A stretch of 15,241 nucleotides of DNA from Methylomonas sp. (GCA_026990815.1 JALXCS010000243.1:1-15241); one strand, 5' to 3'. Counted from the stretch's first letter, positions 7,791 through 14,382 are shown. The notes: generated by a model from the letters alone, not told the origin. Numbers and translations: made by a program.

Positions 7791-8813
7791 TCAGGGATGT
7801 AGGATTTTGAACTGATCGCCGGTTTTAATTTCATATGAAGAAATGCGGGCCAATCCATGATCAGAATAACCTAATAAATCAACACTGATTCGGGAGCCAT
7901 CCTTACGTTCCAGCCATACTTCTTCAAATTTTTTATCCAGCGCATTGGCTGAAATCAGAAAAGTTCCAGCTTGCTCTGGTAACTCAAGCGTTACTTCGAC
8001 ACGCAGTCCACCCCGATGGACTGGAAGTTCTTTTTCCAAAATCAAATCAACCTGTATTTTTCTGGATTTTTCATCAAAAGAAGGAGAGATTCGTTCAATT
8101 CTGGAGGGTACTGTTAAATCATATTCTGGCAGTTTTACAGTTAGATCCTGTTGTTTGTGTTCCAATGCTTTCATTTCACTGACTGATAATGTTAAAGGAA
8201 CCAGTAAGGTTCTATAATCACCCACCTTGGCAACAGGGTCACCAACACTGAGCCATTGTCCGGGCTCAACTAGACGTTCGATCATTTTCCAGTCTTGTGG
8301 TGCCCTGATGCAGTGACGTTTCAGTTTTTCCTGCAGGCGTCGTTTTTTCAACTTTTTAATTTGTGCAAGTTGCTTGGCATTGGCAAGCTTACGTTTAAAT
8401 TCATCCAGTTGACTGATTGCTGCGCTGTTTGTTTCGACAAGCTTTTTATAACGATTAACCTGTTTCTGGAAGAAATCAATATCGACTTGATGTTGGCCAA
8501 TCTCATTGGCCATTAATCGGACGTCAATTTTTACAAAAGTATCATCAAGACAAGCAATATAGCCATTTTGGGGAACTGGATCGCCAATATCAACAAACAC
8601 ACTTTTAATTTTCTCTGCAATTTCGGTTGATAAAACCATGTTGTATCTCGCACGGGTAAAGCCGGTTATAGTGGTTTTTCTATAGGCTGGTGTTGCTGTA
8701 GACCAGATTTTTTCTGCATATGCTGTCGTTTGAGTAACAAGAAAAAGGAAGGTAATAAGCAGGATTTTTTCAGAACTATCCCTATAGCTGAAAAAAAAAC
8801 GAATGATTTCCAT
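7791..8813 (-). CDS. Periplasmic adaptor subunit (MFP/HlyD family) of the RND pump
   Basis: From ATG 8813 the protein is 340 residues with a signal peptide (residues 1-33; hydrophobic ILLITFLFLV, cleavage after AYA). The usual adaptor order follows. A lipoyl half-motif with the short VDIGDPVPQNGYIACLDD block (about 73-91) leads into a charged alpha-helical hairpin (about 103-168). The second lipoyl half is EPGQWLSVGDPVAKVGD, and a beta-barrel and membrane-proximal domain complete the chain. There is no lipobox cysteine, so it is not a lipoprotein. It should bridge the RND pump to an outer-membrane channel encoded elsewhere. A longer reading from TTG 8864 is open in frame, but it would put a second hydrophobic stretch before the signal peptide. 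Neither start has a good ribosome binding site. The gene is first in the operon with the pump. Confidence 0.9.
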   Translation of the reverse strand: MEIIRFFFSYRDSSEKILLITFLFLVTQTTAYAEKIWSTATPAYRKTTITGFTRARYNMVLSTEIAEKIKSVFVDIGDPVPQNGYIACLDDTFVKIDVRLMANEIGQHQVDIDFFQKQVNRYKKLVETNSAAISQLDEFKRKLANAKQLAQIKKLKKRRLQEKLKRHCIRAPQDWKMIERLVEPGQWLSVGDPVAKVGDYRTLLVPLTLSVSEMKALEHKQQDLTVKLPEYDLTVPSRIERISPSFDEKSRKIQVDLILEKELPVHRGGLRVEVTLELPEQAGTFLISANALDKKFEEVWLERKDGSRISVDLLGYSDHGLARISSYEIKTGDQFKILHP

Positions 8814-8817
8814 TGTG

Positions 8818-8874
8818 TTAATTTGGTTGATTGACGGAAAAATTAAAAGAAAACTGAAGATCAAGAGGTTTCAT
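8818..8874 (-). CDS. Possible leader mini-ORF 2 before the RND operon
   Basis: This 18-codon frame (MKPLDLQFSFNFSVNQPN) starts at the base after the mini-ORF 1 stop and ends four bases before the adaptor ATG. The tandem spacing would allow ribosomes to be handed on to the adaptor start, which itself lacks a good Shine-Dalgarno sequence. The peptide matches nothing known to me, and a frame this short is common in AT-rich DNA. Confidence 0.17.
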   Translation of the reverse strand: MKPLDLQFSFNFSVNQPN

Positions 8875-8961
8875 TTATAATCTCAGTACACGACAAAAAA
8901 TTAACCTTTTTGGTAGCCAAAGAGGTAAGTGATCGAAATAAAAAGACACGTTTAGAAACAT
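8875..8961 (-). CDS. Possible leader mini-ORF 1 before the RND operon
   Basis: This is an ATG-started 28-codon frame encoding a hydrophobic, aromatic-rich peptide (MFLNVSFYFDHLPLWLPKRL...). It reads through the terminator-like hairpin at 8904-8926. Its TAA is directly followed by the ATG of mini-ORF 2 (TAAATG). AAGG touches the ATG, which is too close for an ideal ribosome binding site; a GAGAG lies farther upstream. No homology is recognised. It could be a regulatory leader peptide or a chance frame. Confidence 0.2.
   Translation of the reverse strand: MFLNVSFYFDHLPLWLPKRLIFCRVLRL
8895..8926 (-). terminator. Terminator-like hairpin with T-tract in the leader of the RND operon
   Basis: The stem pairs 8904-8913 with 8917-8926 (10 bp, one G-U) around a three-base loop. 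Read on the minus strand it is followed by TTAATTTTTT (8903-8894), the shape of an intrinsic terminator. It lies about 80 bases upstream of the adaptor ATG on the same strand. Transcripts starting farther upstream would meet it before the operon, so it could act as an attenuator. Confidence 0.5.
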
Positions 8962-8972
8962 CCTTGTAGCTC

Positions 8973-8994
8973 TCTATCGCATCTCTGCGATAGA
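8973..8994. repeat. Perfect 9-bp inverted repeat, hairpin
   Basis: TCTATCGCA (8973-8981) is followed by a TCTC loop and its exact complement TGCGATAGA (8986-8994). No T-run follows on either strand, so it is not a standard terminator. It lies just upstream, on the minus strand, of the terminator-like hairpin and mini-ORF 1. It could be part of the same leader RNA or a protein-binding site. Confidence 0.6.
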
Positions 8995-9121
8995 AGATCT
9001 TGTTATTTCAATGTCTTACTTGCATTTCACGAATTCTTGTCATCTACGGAGCTTAATTTTCAATGCAAAGTATGAGGGATTTTAATAGGCATTTCTATCG
9101 TTTATGGCTGACAATAATTAG

Positions 9122-9172
9122 AACCGGATGGAAGTTCCATTGGATAATTTAATTATGGTAAAATATCCGGTT
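9122..9172. promoter_or_regulatory. Nested inverted repeats around the flavin reductase promoter
   Basis: The outer arms are AACCGGAT (9122-9129) and its exact complement ATCCGGTT (9165-9172). Between them lie two complete 13-base palindromes: ATGGAAGTTCCAT (9128-9140) and ATAATTTAATTAT (9144-9156). They straddle the predicted -10 element, the outer right arm covers the expected transcription start, and the first palindrome sits where a -35 would be. This is the layout of a repressor or activator operator. The same strand could also fold as a branched RNA if transcribed from farther upstream. No regulator is recognised. Confidence 0.5.
9156..9164 (+). promoter_or_regulatory. Extended -10 promoter for flavin reductase-proA
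   Basis: TGGTAAAAT fits an extended -10 (TGn followed by a five-of-six TATAAT match). No good -35 is seen at 17-18 bases, which extended -10 promoters tolerate. The start would fall near 9171, giving a leader of about 30 bases with AAGG at 9191-9194 before the ATG at 9201. Confidence 0.4.
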
Positions 9173-9200
9173 ATTTTGGGCGATCAAATCAAGGTGAAGT

Positions 9201-9680
9201 ATGTTAGTGACTGCAGACGAATTCAAGCAATCTCTTCAACGTTGGGCGAGTGGTGTTACGGTTGTAACTACTCAGGCTGAAGGGGAAGAACCTCAGGGAA
9301 TGACAGTGACTTCGTTTGCCAGTGTGTCATTATCCCCACCACAAATTCTGGTTTGTTTGAATGATTCCGCAGAAACCGGTGACAGCATTAAAAAAAGCGG
9401 TACTTTTGCGGTGAACATTTTGGCTTCAGATCAAGAATCTGTTTCAAATAATTTTGCCGGAGGAAATAGCATGCAGGAGCGGTTCAGTGTGACTTCCTGG
9501 AGCCAGGGGGTAACCGGAGCGCCAGTTTTGGATGATAGCCTGGCTTCTCTAGAATGTAGAGTGATACAAAAAATGCGTGCAGGTACTCATTGGGTCATTG
9601 TTGGTGAAGTCAAGAATGTGTTTTGCCGATCAGGCAATCCTTTGTTGTATTATGGCGCCGGCTATAGAAAACTTGACTGA
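9201..9680 (+). CDS. Flavin reductase-like, FMN-binding domain protein
   Basis: The 159-residue protein is a single-domain member of the flavin reductase-like family (HpaC/NtaB/DIM6 type). It shows the N-terminal RWASGVTVVTT block, GMTVTSFASVSLSPPQILVCL (about residues 33-53), SGTFAVNIL (68-76) and a late HWVIVGEV strand. Members reduce FMN or FAD with NAD(P)H to supply partner monooxygenases, or bind flavin for other uses. No oxygenase partner is nearby, so the physiological role is open. The start is supported by AAGG at 9191-9194. It is followed after 15 bases by proA on the same strand and is probably co-transcribed with it from the promoter at about 9156-9164. Confidence 0.9.
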   Translation: MLVTADEFKQSLQRWASGVTVVTTQAEGEEPQGMTVTSFASVSLSPPQILVCLNDSAETGDSIKKSGTFAVNILASDQESVSNNFAGGNSMQERFSVTSWSQGVTGAPVLDDSLASLECRVIQKMRAGTHWVIVGEVKNVFCRSGNPLLYYGAGYRKLD

Positions 9681-9695
9681 ATTGGAGTTGACACC

Positions 9696-10952
9696 GTGGA
9701 TATCAAGGATTACATTCATGAATTAGGGCAAAAAGCCAGAGCTGCTGGTCGTATTATTAGTAGTGTTGAAGCGGGTAAAAAGAATCGGGCATTGCTTAGT
9801 ATTGCTGGAAAAATCGAAGCAGAAAGGGATTATTTAATTCAACAAAATCAAAAGGATCTTTTAGCTGGTCAGGATCGAGGATTGGAAGCTGCACTATTAG
9901 ATCGCCTGGAACTGACTCCCGGACGAATTGATGCCATGATTGGTGGACTTAAGCAAATTGAGGCTTTACCTGATCCAGTTGGCGAAATCACAGATATGGC
10001 ATATCGGCCTAGTGGTATCCAGGTCGGAAAAATGCGGGTTCCACTTGGCGTAATAGGTATTATTTACGAATCACGACCTAATGTGACTATCGATGCGGCT
10101 GCCTTGTGCCTTAAATCGGGTAATGCCTGTATTTTAAGGGGCGGTTCTGAGGCCATTCATTCAAACCAAGCAATTGCTGACTGCATAATAAAGGGTCTGC
10201 AAGAGGCAGGATTGCCTTCTGATATCGTTCAAGTTGTCAGCATTACTGATCGTCAGGCAGTTGCCGAACTAATTACTATGAGTCAATATGTGGATGTTAT
10301 TATACCTCGTGGTGGCAAAGGTTTAATCCAGCGAATCAGTCAAGAAGCAACCGTCCCCGTCATCAAGCATTTGGATGGCATCTGTCATATATATATTGAT
10401 GACAAAGCTGATCAGGAAAAAGCTGTCAATATTGCATACAATGCTAAAACTCAACGTTATGGTGTCTGTAATGCAATGGAAACCTTATTGGTTAATGAAA
10501 AAATTGCCCCCAGGGTTTTGCCCATTTTAGCAAAGCAATATTTTCTGAAAGGTGTTGAATTACGAGGGTGTTTGAAGACTTGCGCATTAATTCCTGAATG
10601 CAAAAAAGCCACTGAAGAAGATTGGCAAACAGAATATTTGGCAGCGATTCTATCGATTAGGATTGTGTCTGGGCTGGAAGAAGCAATTTCTCATATAAAT
10701 CGATATAGTTCAGCTCATACCGAAACGATTGTGACCGAGGATTATAGTTGTGCAAGACGTTTTCTAAGGGAAGTTGATTCGAGTTCTGTGATGGTAAATA
10801 CTTCAACGCGTTTTGCAGATGGTTTTGAATATGGTTTGGGGGCTGAGATTGGCATTAGTACAGACAAATTACATGCTCGTGGGCCGGTAGGGCTGGAAGG
10901 TTTAACCTCAGTAAAATATATTGTGCTGGGTGAAGGGCATATTCGTATTTAA
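9696..10952 (+). CDS. proA: Gamma-glutamyl phosphate reductase
   Basis: ProA reduces gamma-glutamyl phosphate with NADPH to glutamate semialdehyde, the second step of proline synthesis in the cytoplasm. The 418-residue length matches the family (417 in E. coli). Recognisable blocks are VPLGVIGIIYESRPNVT (about 115-131), LKSGNACILRGGSEA (139-153), VIIPRGGKGLIQ (201-212) and the catalytic Cys258 in RYGVCNAMETLLV. The C-terminal VNTSTRFADGFEYGLGAEIGIS block is also intact. The start is GTG at 9696 with GGAG at 9684-9687, eight bases upstream. proB is not adjacent. The upstream partner is a flavin reductase, an uncommon neighbour. Confidence 0.97.
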   Translation: MDIKDYIHELGQKARAAGRIISSVEAGKKNRALLSIAGKIEAERDYLIQQNQKDLLAGQDRGLEAALLDRLELTPGRIDAMIGGLKQIEALPDPVGEITDMAYRPSGIQVGKMRVPLGVIGIIYESRPNVTIDAAALCLKSGNACILRGGSEAIHSNQAIADCIIKGLQEAGLPSDIVQVVSITDRQAVAELITMSQYVDVIIPRGGKGLIQRISQEATVPVIKHLDGICHIYIDDKADQEKAVNIAYNAKTQRYGVCNAMETLLVNEKIAPRVLPILAKQYFLKGVELRGCLKTCALIPECKKATEEDWQTEYLAAILSIRIVSGLEEAISHINRYSSAHTETIVTEDYSCARRFLREVDSSSVMVNTSTRFADGFEYGLGAEIGISTDKLHARGPVGLEGLTSVKYIVLGEGHIRI

Positions 10953-10994
10953 GGTTTTGACTGTTTTTGCTTTCAAGTCATTTGGTATTTTCGA

Positions 10995-11639
10995 ATGATT
11001 GGTATTTATGGCGGAACTTTTGATCCAGTTCATTTTGGTCATTTAAGAACCGCTGTTGAAGTCAAGGAAGTTTTTGATCTGGAAAAATTGCTGCTTTTGC
11101 CTAGTCATCAACCTCCTCATCGTGATACACCTGGCGCATCTTCAAAAATGCGACTGGAAATGTTGCGGCTTGCAATCAAAAACCAGTCTGGATTAGAAAT
11201 TGATACCCGGGAGATAGACCGAAAAGGACCTTCCTATATGGTGGATAGTTTGCAGTCATTACGTTTGGATTATCAACAGCAACCCATACTTTTATTTATG
11301 GGGGTTGATGCTTTTTCAGGATTAACCGGTTGGCATCGTTGGCAAACGCTGTTTGATTATGCGCATATCGTGGTGATGAATCGACCTGATAGTAAAAAAA
11401 GTGTATTGTCTGAAATGCTGAAAGCTAAGCGAGTGGATGACAGGCAGCAACTAAAACAGTCTTTATATGGGAAGCTATATTTCCAGAAAGTAACGCAATT
11501 GGAAATTTCAGCAAGCCAGATCAGGGAGGTTTTTTTCAATCAGAAAAATCCCGCCTATTTATTACCCGAGGAAGTTATATCATTTATTTATCAACACAAA
11601 CTCTACCAGGATATTGAATGCAAACTGACAAACTGTTAA
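10995..11639 (+). CDS. nadD: Nicotinate-nucleotide adenylyltransferase
   Basis: NadD joins nicotinate mononucleotide and ATP to give deamido-NAD in NAD biosynthesis. The 214-residue protein opens with GIYGGTFDPVHFGH, which contains the nucleotidyltransferase HxGH motif (His13-Phe-Gly-His16). It ends with the second ATP-binding block ISASQIRE (171-178). PSHQPPHR (36-43) and FMGVDAFSGLTGWHRWQTL (101-119) are typical NadD segments. The ATG at 10995 has no Shine-Dalgarno sequence, but the GTFDP block fixes the N-terminus. It lies 42 bases after proA and overlaps rsfS by 22 bases, a nadD-rsfS arrangement widely conserved in proteobacteria. Confidence 0.96.
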   Translation: MIGIYGGTFDPVHFGHLRTAVEVKEVFDLEKLLLLPSHQPPHRDTPGASSKMRLEMLRLAIKNQSGLEIDTREIDRKGPSYMVDSLQSLRLDYQQQPILLFMGVDAFSGLTGWHRWQTLFDYAHIVVMNRPDSKKSVLSEMLKAKRVDDRQQLKQSLYGKLYFQKVTQLEISASQIREVFFNQKNPAYLLPEEVISFIYQHKLYQDIECKLTNC

Positions 11640-11974
11640 AAATTGTTCAGGATACACTGGACGAACGAAAAGGTACTAATATCACCACAATTGATGTCAA
11701 GGATAAAACCAGCGTAACCGATTATATGGTGATAGTGACCGGGAATTCTTCGCGGCATGTCAAATCATTAAGTGATTATGTAGTGGAAAATATAAAAAAA
11801 CAGGGGATTAAGCCTCTCGGTGTTGAAGGGGAGAGTGGTACAGAATGGGTGTTGCTGGATTTGGGCGATATCGTTGTTCATATCATGACAGAAGAAATGC
11901 GGGATTTTTATCAATTGGAAAAATTGTGGAGTGTTGATCATGTCGATCAGGAATTTGGAGAAATGCGTTCCTGA
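11618..11974 (+). CDS. rsfS: Ribosome silencing factor RsfS (YbeB/Iojap)
   Basis: RsfS binds ribosomal protein uL14 on the large subunit and blocks subunit joining during starvation. The 118-residue protein carries the family blocks KLLKIVQDTLDERKG, DVKDKTSVTDYMVIVTGNSSRHV (about 27-49), GVEGESGTEWVLLDLGDIVVHIM (68-90) and EMRDFYQLEKLW. The ATG at 11618 lies inside the nadD 3' end with AGGA about eight bases upstream, so translation is likely coupled. In many gammaproteobacteria rlmH follows; here a DUF3617 gene does. Confidence 0.97.
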   Translation: MQTDKLLKIVQDTLDERKGTNITTIDVKDKTSVTDYMVIVTGNSSRHVKSLSDYVVENIKKQGIKPLGVEGESGTEWVLLDLGDIVVHIMTEEMRDFYQLEKLWSVDHVDQEFGEMRS

Positions 11975-12018
11975 GATCGGTTTTTGCAGTCCAACATTTA
12001 ATTAACAAGAGGATAGTA

Positions 12019-12441
12019 ATGAAATTAAGAATTATTGCCAGTATTATTTTGTTTATGGTTAGTTTTGTCGCGATGGCAGAACTGGACGTGCAGGAGGGGA
12101 ATTGGCAAATTACCAGCCAGATGAAAATGCAAGGACCATTGAAAATGGAAATTCCACCAATGACAGTGAACCAGTGTTTCACAAAAAAAAATATGACTCC
12201 AGACAAGATTCTGAATAATAAACATTGTGAAATGATCAAGATGGATATAAGTACGAACAAAGTAACCTGGCAAATGCGTTGTAAACAGGCAGGAATGCAA
12301 ATGGATGGTTATGGCGATTTGGCTTATCAAAAAACATCTTTCAATGGGCAGTTCAAAATGATGATGACCGGATCAAAACAAGGCGCTATGAATATCAATA
12401 CCCAGTTATCCGGGAAGTATGTTGGACCTTGTAGTAAATAG
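12019..12441 (+). CDS. Secreted DUF3617-family protein
   Basis: The 140-residue precursor has a signal peptide (residues 1-20, cleavage after AMA). The mature part fits the DUF3617 pattern: an early EGNWQITSQMKM segment, PPMTVNQCFTK with Cys53, later Cys70 and Cys88, and a C-terminal GKYVGPC with Cys138. The four cysteines could form two disulfides in the periplasm. It is conspicuously rich in methionine, with clusters such as QMKM, AGMQM and KMMM. Function is unknown; members are found widely in proteobacteria. GAGGA at 12009-12013 lies five bases before the ATG, a strong start. It is 44 bases after rsfS and could be the last gene of that run or have its own promoter. Confidence 0.85.
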   Translation: MKLRIIASIILFMVSFVAMAELDVQEGNWQITSQMKMQGPLKMEIPPMTVNQCFTKKNMTPDKILNNKHCEMIKMDISTNKVTWQMRCKQAGMQMDGYGDLAYQKTSFNGQFKMMMTGSKQGAMNINTQLSGKYVGPCSK

Positions 12442-12652
12442 CTAAAGGCATTTTTTAGGTAGTGTCACTATGTACCACATGGACTTACAGATCTTCCAGG
12501 CTTTTGTTGTGCATAAGGCGGAAATTTTTATTAAATTGAAGTTGATTAAATCTTAACCACACTAGAAAAGTGTGAGACAAAGGTTATTTAGGCCATATTT
12601 TATATTCGGGCGGTAAGGAGTTCCATGCATCGGAAATTTCTTTCTCGTTCCT

Positions 12653-12669
12653 AATATTTTCAAAATATT
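12653..12669. repeat. Perfect AT-rich palindrome upstream of dapA
   Basis: AATATTTT, a central C, and the exact complement AAAATATT form an 8+1+8 inverted repeat. It is 70 bases upstream of the dapA -10 element, a distance at which an activator could bind. The low complexity of AT-rich DNA makes a chance origin quite possible. Confidence 0.35.
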
Positions 12670-12739
12670 CACAGAAAAACTTCTTTTGAAGAGTTAATAT
12701 TTTTTGGCTGATGCCATTTTATACTTTAGCTGAAGTGTT

Positions 12740-12745
12740 TATAAT
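12740..12745 (+). promoter_or_regulatory. Probable dapA promoter, -10 TATAAT
   Basis: This is an exact TATAAT with the start expected near 12752, about 29 bases before the dapA ATG. The region 17-18 bases upstream (TTTTAT/ATTTTA) is a poor -35. A weak ribosome binding site, GAGAG, lies at 12769-12773. Confidence 0.5.
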
Positions 12746-12780
12746 GGTTTATTTTTAAAGATAATTGCGAGAGTTTTTGG

Positions 12781-13656
12781 ATGATTCAAGGCAGTATAGT
12801 TGCATTAGTGACACCGATGGATTCAAATGGGAACATTGATAATGACAGTTTGAAAAAACTGGTAGAATTCCATATTGAACAAGACACTGACGCAATTGTT
12901 GCAGTCGGAACCACTGGAGAATCGGCAACCCTTGATGAAGACGAGCATTGTGCTGTTATAGAGGCCATTGTTCAGTTTGTCGATGGTAGGATTCCAGTCA
13001 TTGCAGGTACTGGTGCAAATTCAACTACGGAAGCGATTGCTTTAACTAAACGAGCAAAACAAGTAGGTGCTGACGCCTGTTTGTTAGTGACACCTTACTA
13101 CAACAAACCAACACAGCAAGGTTTATATTTGCATTTCAAAGCCATTGCAGAAGCAGTTGGTATTCCCCAGATTTTATACAACGTACCGGGGAGAACAGCT
13201 TGTGATATGTTGCCCGAAACCGTGGGCCGTCTTGCCAATATTGATAATATAATTGGCGTTAAAGAGGCTACAGGTGATCTTGAAAGAGTCAGGCAAATAC
13301 GTGAATTGTGTGGTGAGGATTTTGCTTTATACTCAGGTGATGATGCGACATCGCGAAAGTTTTGTTTGCTCGGTGGTAATGGTGTGATTACCGTTACTGG
13401 CAATATCGCCCCTAAACTTATGCATGAAATGGTGTTGGCATCGATTTCGGGAAATCGACAACTTGCAGAATTAATTGATAAAAAGTTGGCCGGGTTGCAT
13501 CAACAGTTGTTTGTCCAGTCCAACCCTATACCGGTCAAATGGGCGGTTGCTGAAATGGGGTTGATTGATCAAGGCATACGTTTGCCATTAACCTGGTTGA
13601 CAGAAGATCGCTATGATGCTGTTAGTAAAGCGATGCAACAGGCGGCGGCTATTTGA
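12781..13656 (+). CDS. dapA: 4-hydroxy-tetrahydrodipicolinate synthase
   Basis: DapA condenses pyruvate with aspartate semialdehyde, the first committed step of lysine and diaminopimelate synthesis. The 291-residue length is standard. All key residues are visible at E. coli numbering: Thr44-Thr45 in GTTGES, Tyr107 in TPYYNKP, Tyr133 and Arg138 in YNVPGRT, and the Schiff-base Lys161 in GVKEATGD. The start is supported by the MIQGSIVALVTPM opening and by GAGAG seven bases upstream. It is followed after 13 bases by bamC, the conserved gammaproteobacterial order. Confidence 0.98.
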   Translation: MIQGSIVALVTPMDSNGNIDNDSLKKLVEFHIEQDTDAIVAVGTTGESATLDEDEHCAVIEAIVQFVDGRIPVIAGTGANSTTEAIALTKRAKQVGADACLLVTPYYNKPTQQGLYLHFKAIAEAVGIPQILYNVPGRTACDMLPETVGRLANIDNIIGVKEATGDLERVRQIRELCGEDFALYSGDDATSRKFCLLGGNGVITVTGNIAPKLMHEMVLASISGNRQLAELIDKKLAGLHQQLFVQSNPIPVKWAVAEMGLIDQGIRLPLTWLTEDRYDAVSKAMQQAAAI

Positions 13657-13669
13657 TCAGCAGCAGCGA

Positions 13670-14341
13670 ATGAAAAAAAGCAGACAATTTGGTTTTCTTG
13701 GGGTTTTGTTTATTTTATCAGGAGCGATTTCCTGTACTTCCATTAAACCCTATTTCCCTGATAAACAAAAAGATTATCGATACAGTCAGGAAATTTCCGA
13801 GTTACGGTTGCCCGCTGATCTTGCCGAACAGAAAGTCACGGTATCAGAAAAAAAAGTGGATTTCCCAGAAAAGTCAGAACCGCAAGATTTTTCGAAAGAG
13901 CTTGATCAGGATAAAAAATACCGGCAAAGCCAGATTGGAGGGAAAAGGGGACGGGTCGAATTGGTCGGATTTGACGGTGGGGCATTACGGTTGATTGTTT
14001 ACGAGCCCTTGAAAAGAACCTGGTACATTGTCGGTAAAGCATTAAGTCGCGAGGCTGTGGAAGTGACTGAAAGGAATCAGGCTGCTGCCTCATACACCAT
14101 TCAGTTTGACCCTGATAAAAAAGAAATCGAAGATGGCTCACTTTGGAATGAATTCGAGTTTTTCTTTGGTGAAGACAAACATCAGGATCAAAAATTTCAC
14201 ATCATTCTGGCTGAAGATGGTCCAAGAACTGAAGTGGTTGTAACGGATGAGCAAGGTAATCCACAATCAGAAGGCGTTGGATTAGGCGTATTGTTTATGT
14301 TGTTTGAAACCATCAAGAAAGATTTAACTCAAGGGAAGTAG
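13670..14341 (+). CDS. bamC: Outer membrane assembly lipoprotein BamC, short form
   Basis: BamC (NlpB) is an accessory lipoprotein of the BAM complex that inserts outer-membrane proteins. From ATG 13670 the product is 223 residues with a lipoprotein signal (hydrophobic GFLGVLFILSG, lipobox AISC, lipidated Cys22). The mature start is followed by an extended Y/R-rich stretch like the BamC segment that lies along BamD. One folded region follows, from about residue 88 to the end (GRVELVGFDGGALRLIVYEPLKRTWYIVGKALS...). E. coli BamC is about 344 residues with two helix-grip domains, so this one appears to have a single domain. Identification rests on the position right after dapA, the lipobox and the domain pattern. 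In-frame ATGs at 13613-13616, inside dapA, would spoil the signal sequence. Confidence 0.82.
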   Translation: MKKSRQFGFLGVLFILSGAISCTSIKPYFPDKQKDYRYSQEISELRLPADLAEQKVTVSEKKVDFPEKSEPQDFSKELDQDKKYRQSQIGGKRGRVELVGFDGGALRLIVYEPLKRTWYIVGKALSREAVEVTERNQAAASYTIQFDPDKKEIEDGSLWNEFEFFFGEDKHQDQKFHIILAEDGPRTEVVVTDEQGNPQSEGVGLGVLFMLFETIKKDLTQGK

Positions 14342-14349
14342 GCTTTTCC

Positions 14350-14382
14350 TTAATGCGAAAAAATTTCGCGATCTGGCATTAA
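14350..14382. repeat. Nested inverted repeat between bamC and purL
   Basis: The outer arms TTAATGC (14350-14356) and GCATTAA (14376-14382) are exact complements. A second exact repeat, GCGAAA-AAA-TTTCGC (14355-14369), shares two bases with the left arm, so the two hairpins compete at their junction. No T-run follows, which argues against a simple terminator. It is 24 bases before the purL ATG and could be an operator or a leader RNA structure. Confidence 0.5.

Larger units (their letters stand above)
12442..12780. other. Gene-free stretch between the DUF3617 gene and dapA
   Basis: No gene of credible length is seen. It contains a 6-bp hairpin CACACT/AGTGTG (12558-12574, five-base loop) and a perfect 17-base palindrome (12653-12669). 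It also holds a nine-codon ATG frame preceded by AAGGAG near 12616, and the dapA promoter. The hairpin has no clear T-run, so a terminator for the upstream genes is not established. Confidence 0.65.

Noticed and set aside
12616..12664. A nine-codon ATG frame (MHRKFLSRS) with AAGGAG five bases upstream, before dapA.
   Set aside because: It lies upstream of the predicted dapA promoter, so it cannot be a leader of that transcript. It is too short to support as a gene.
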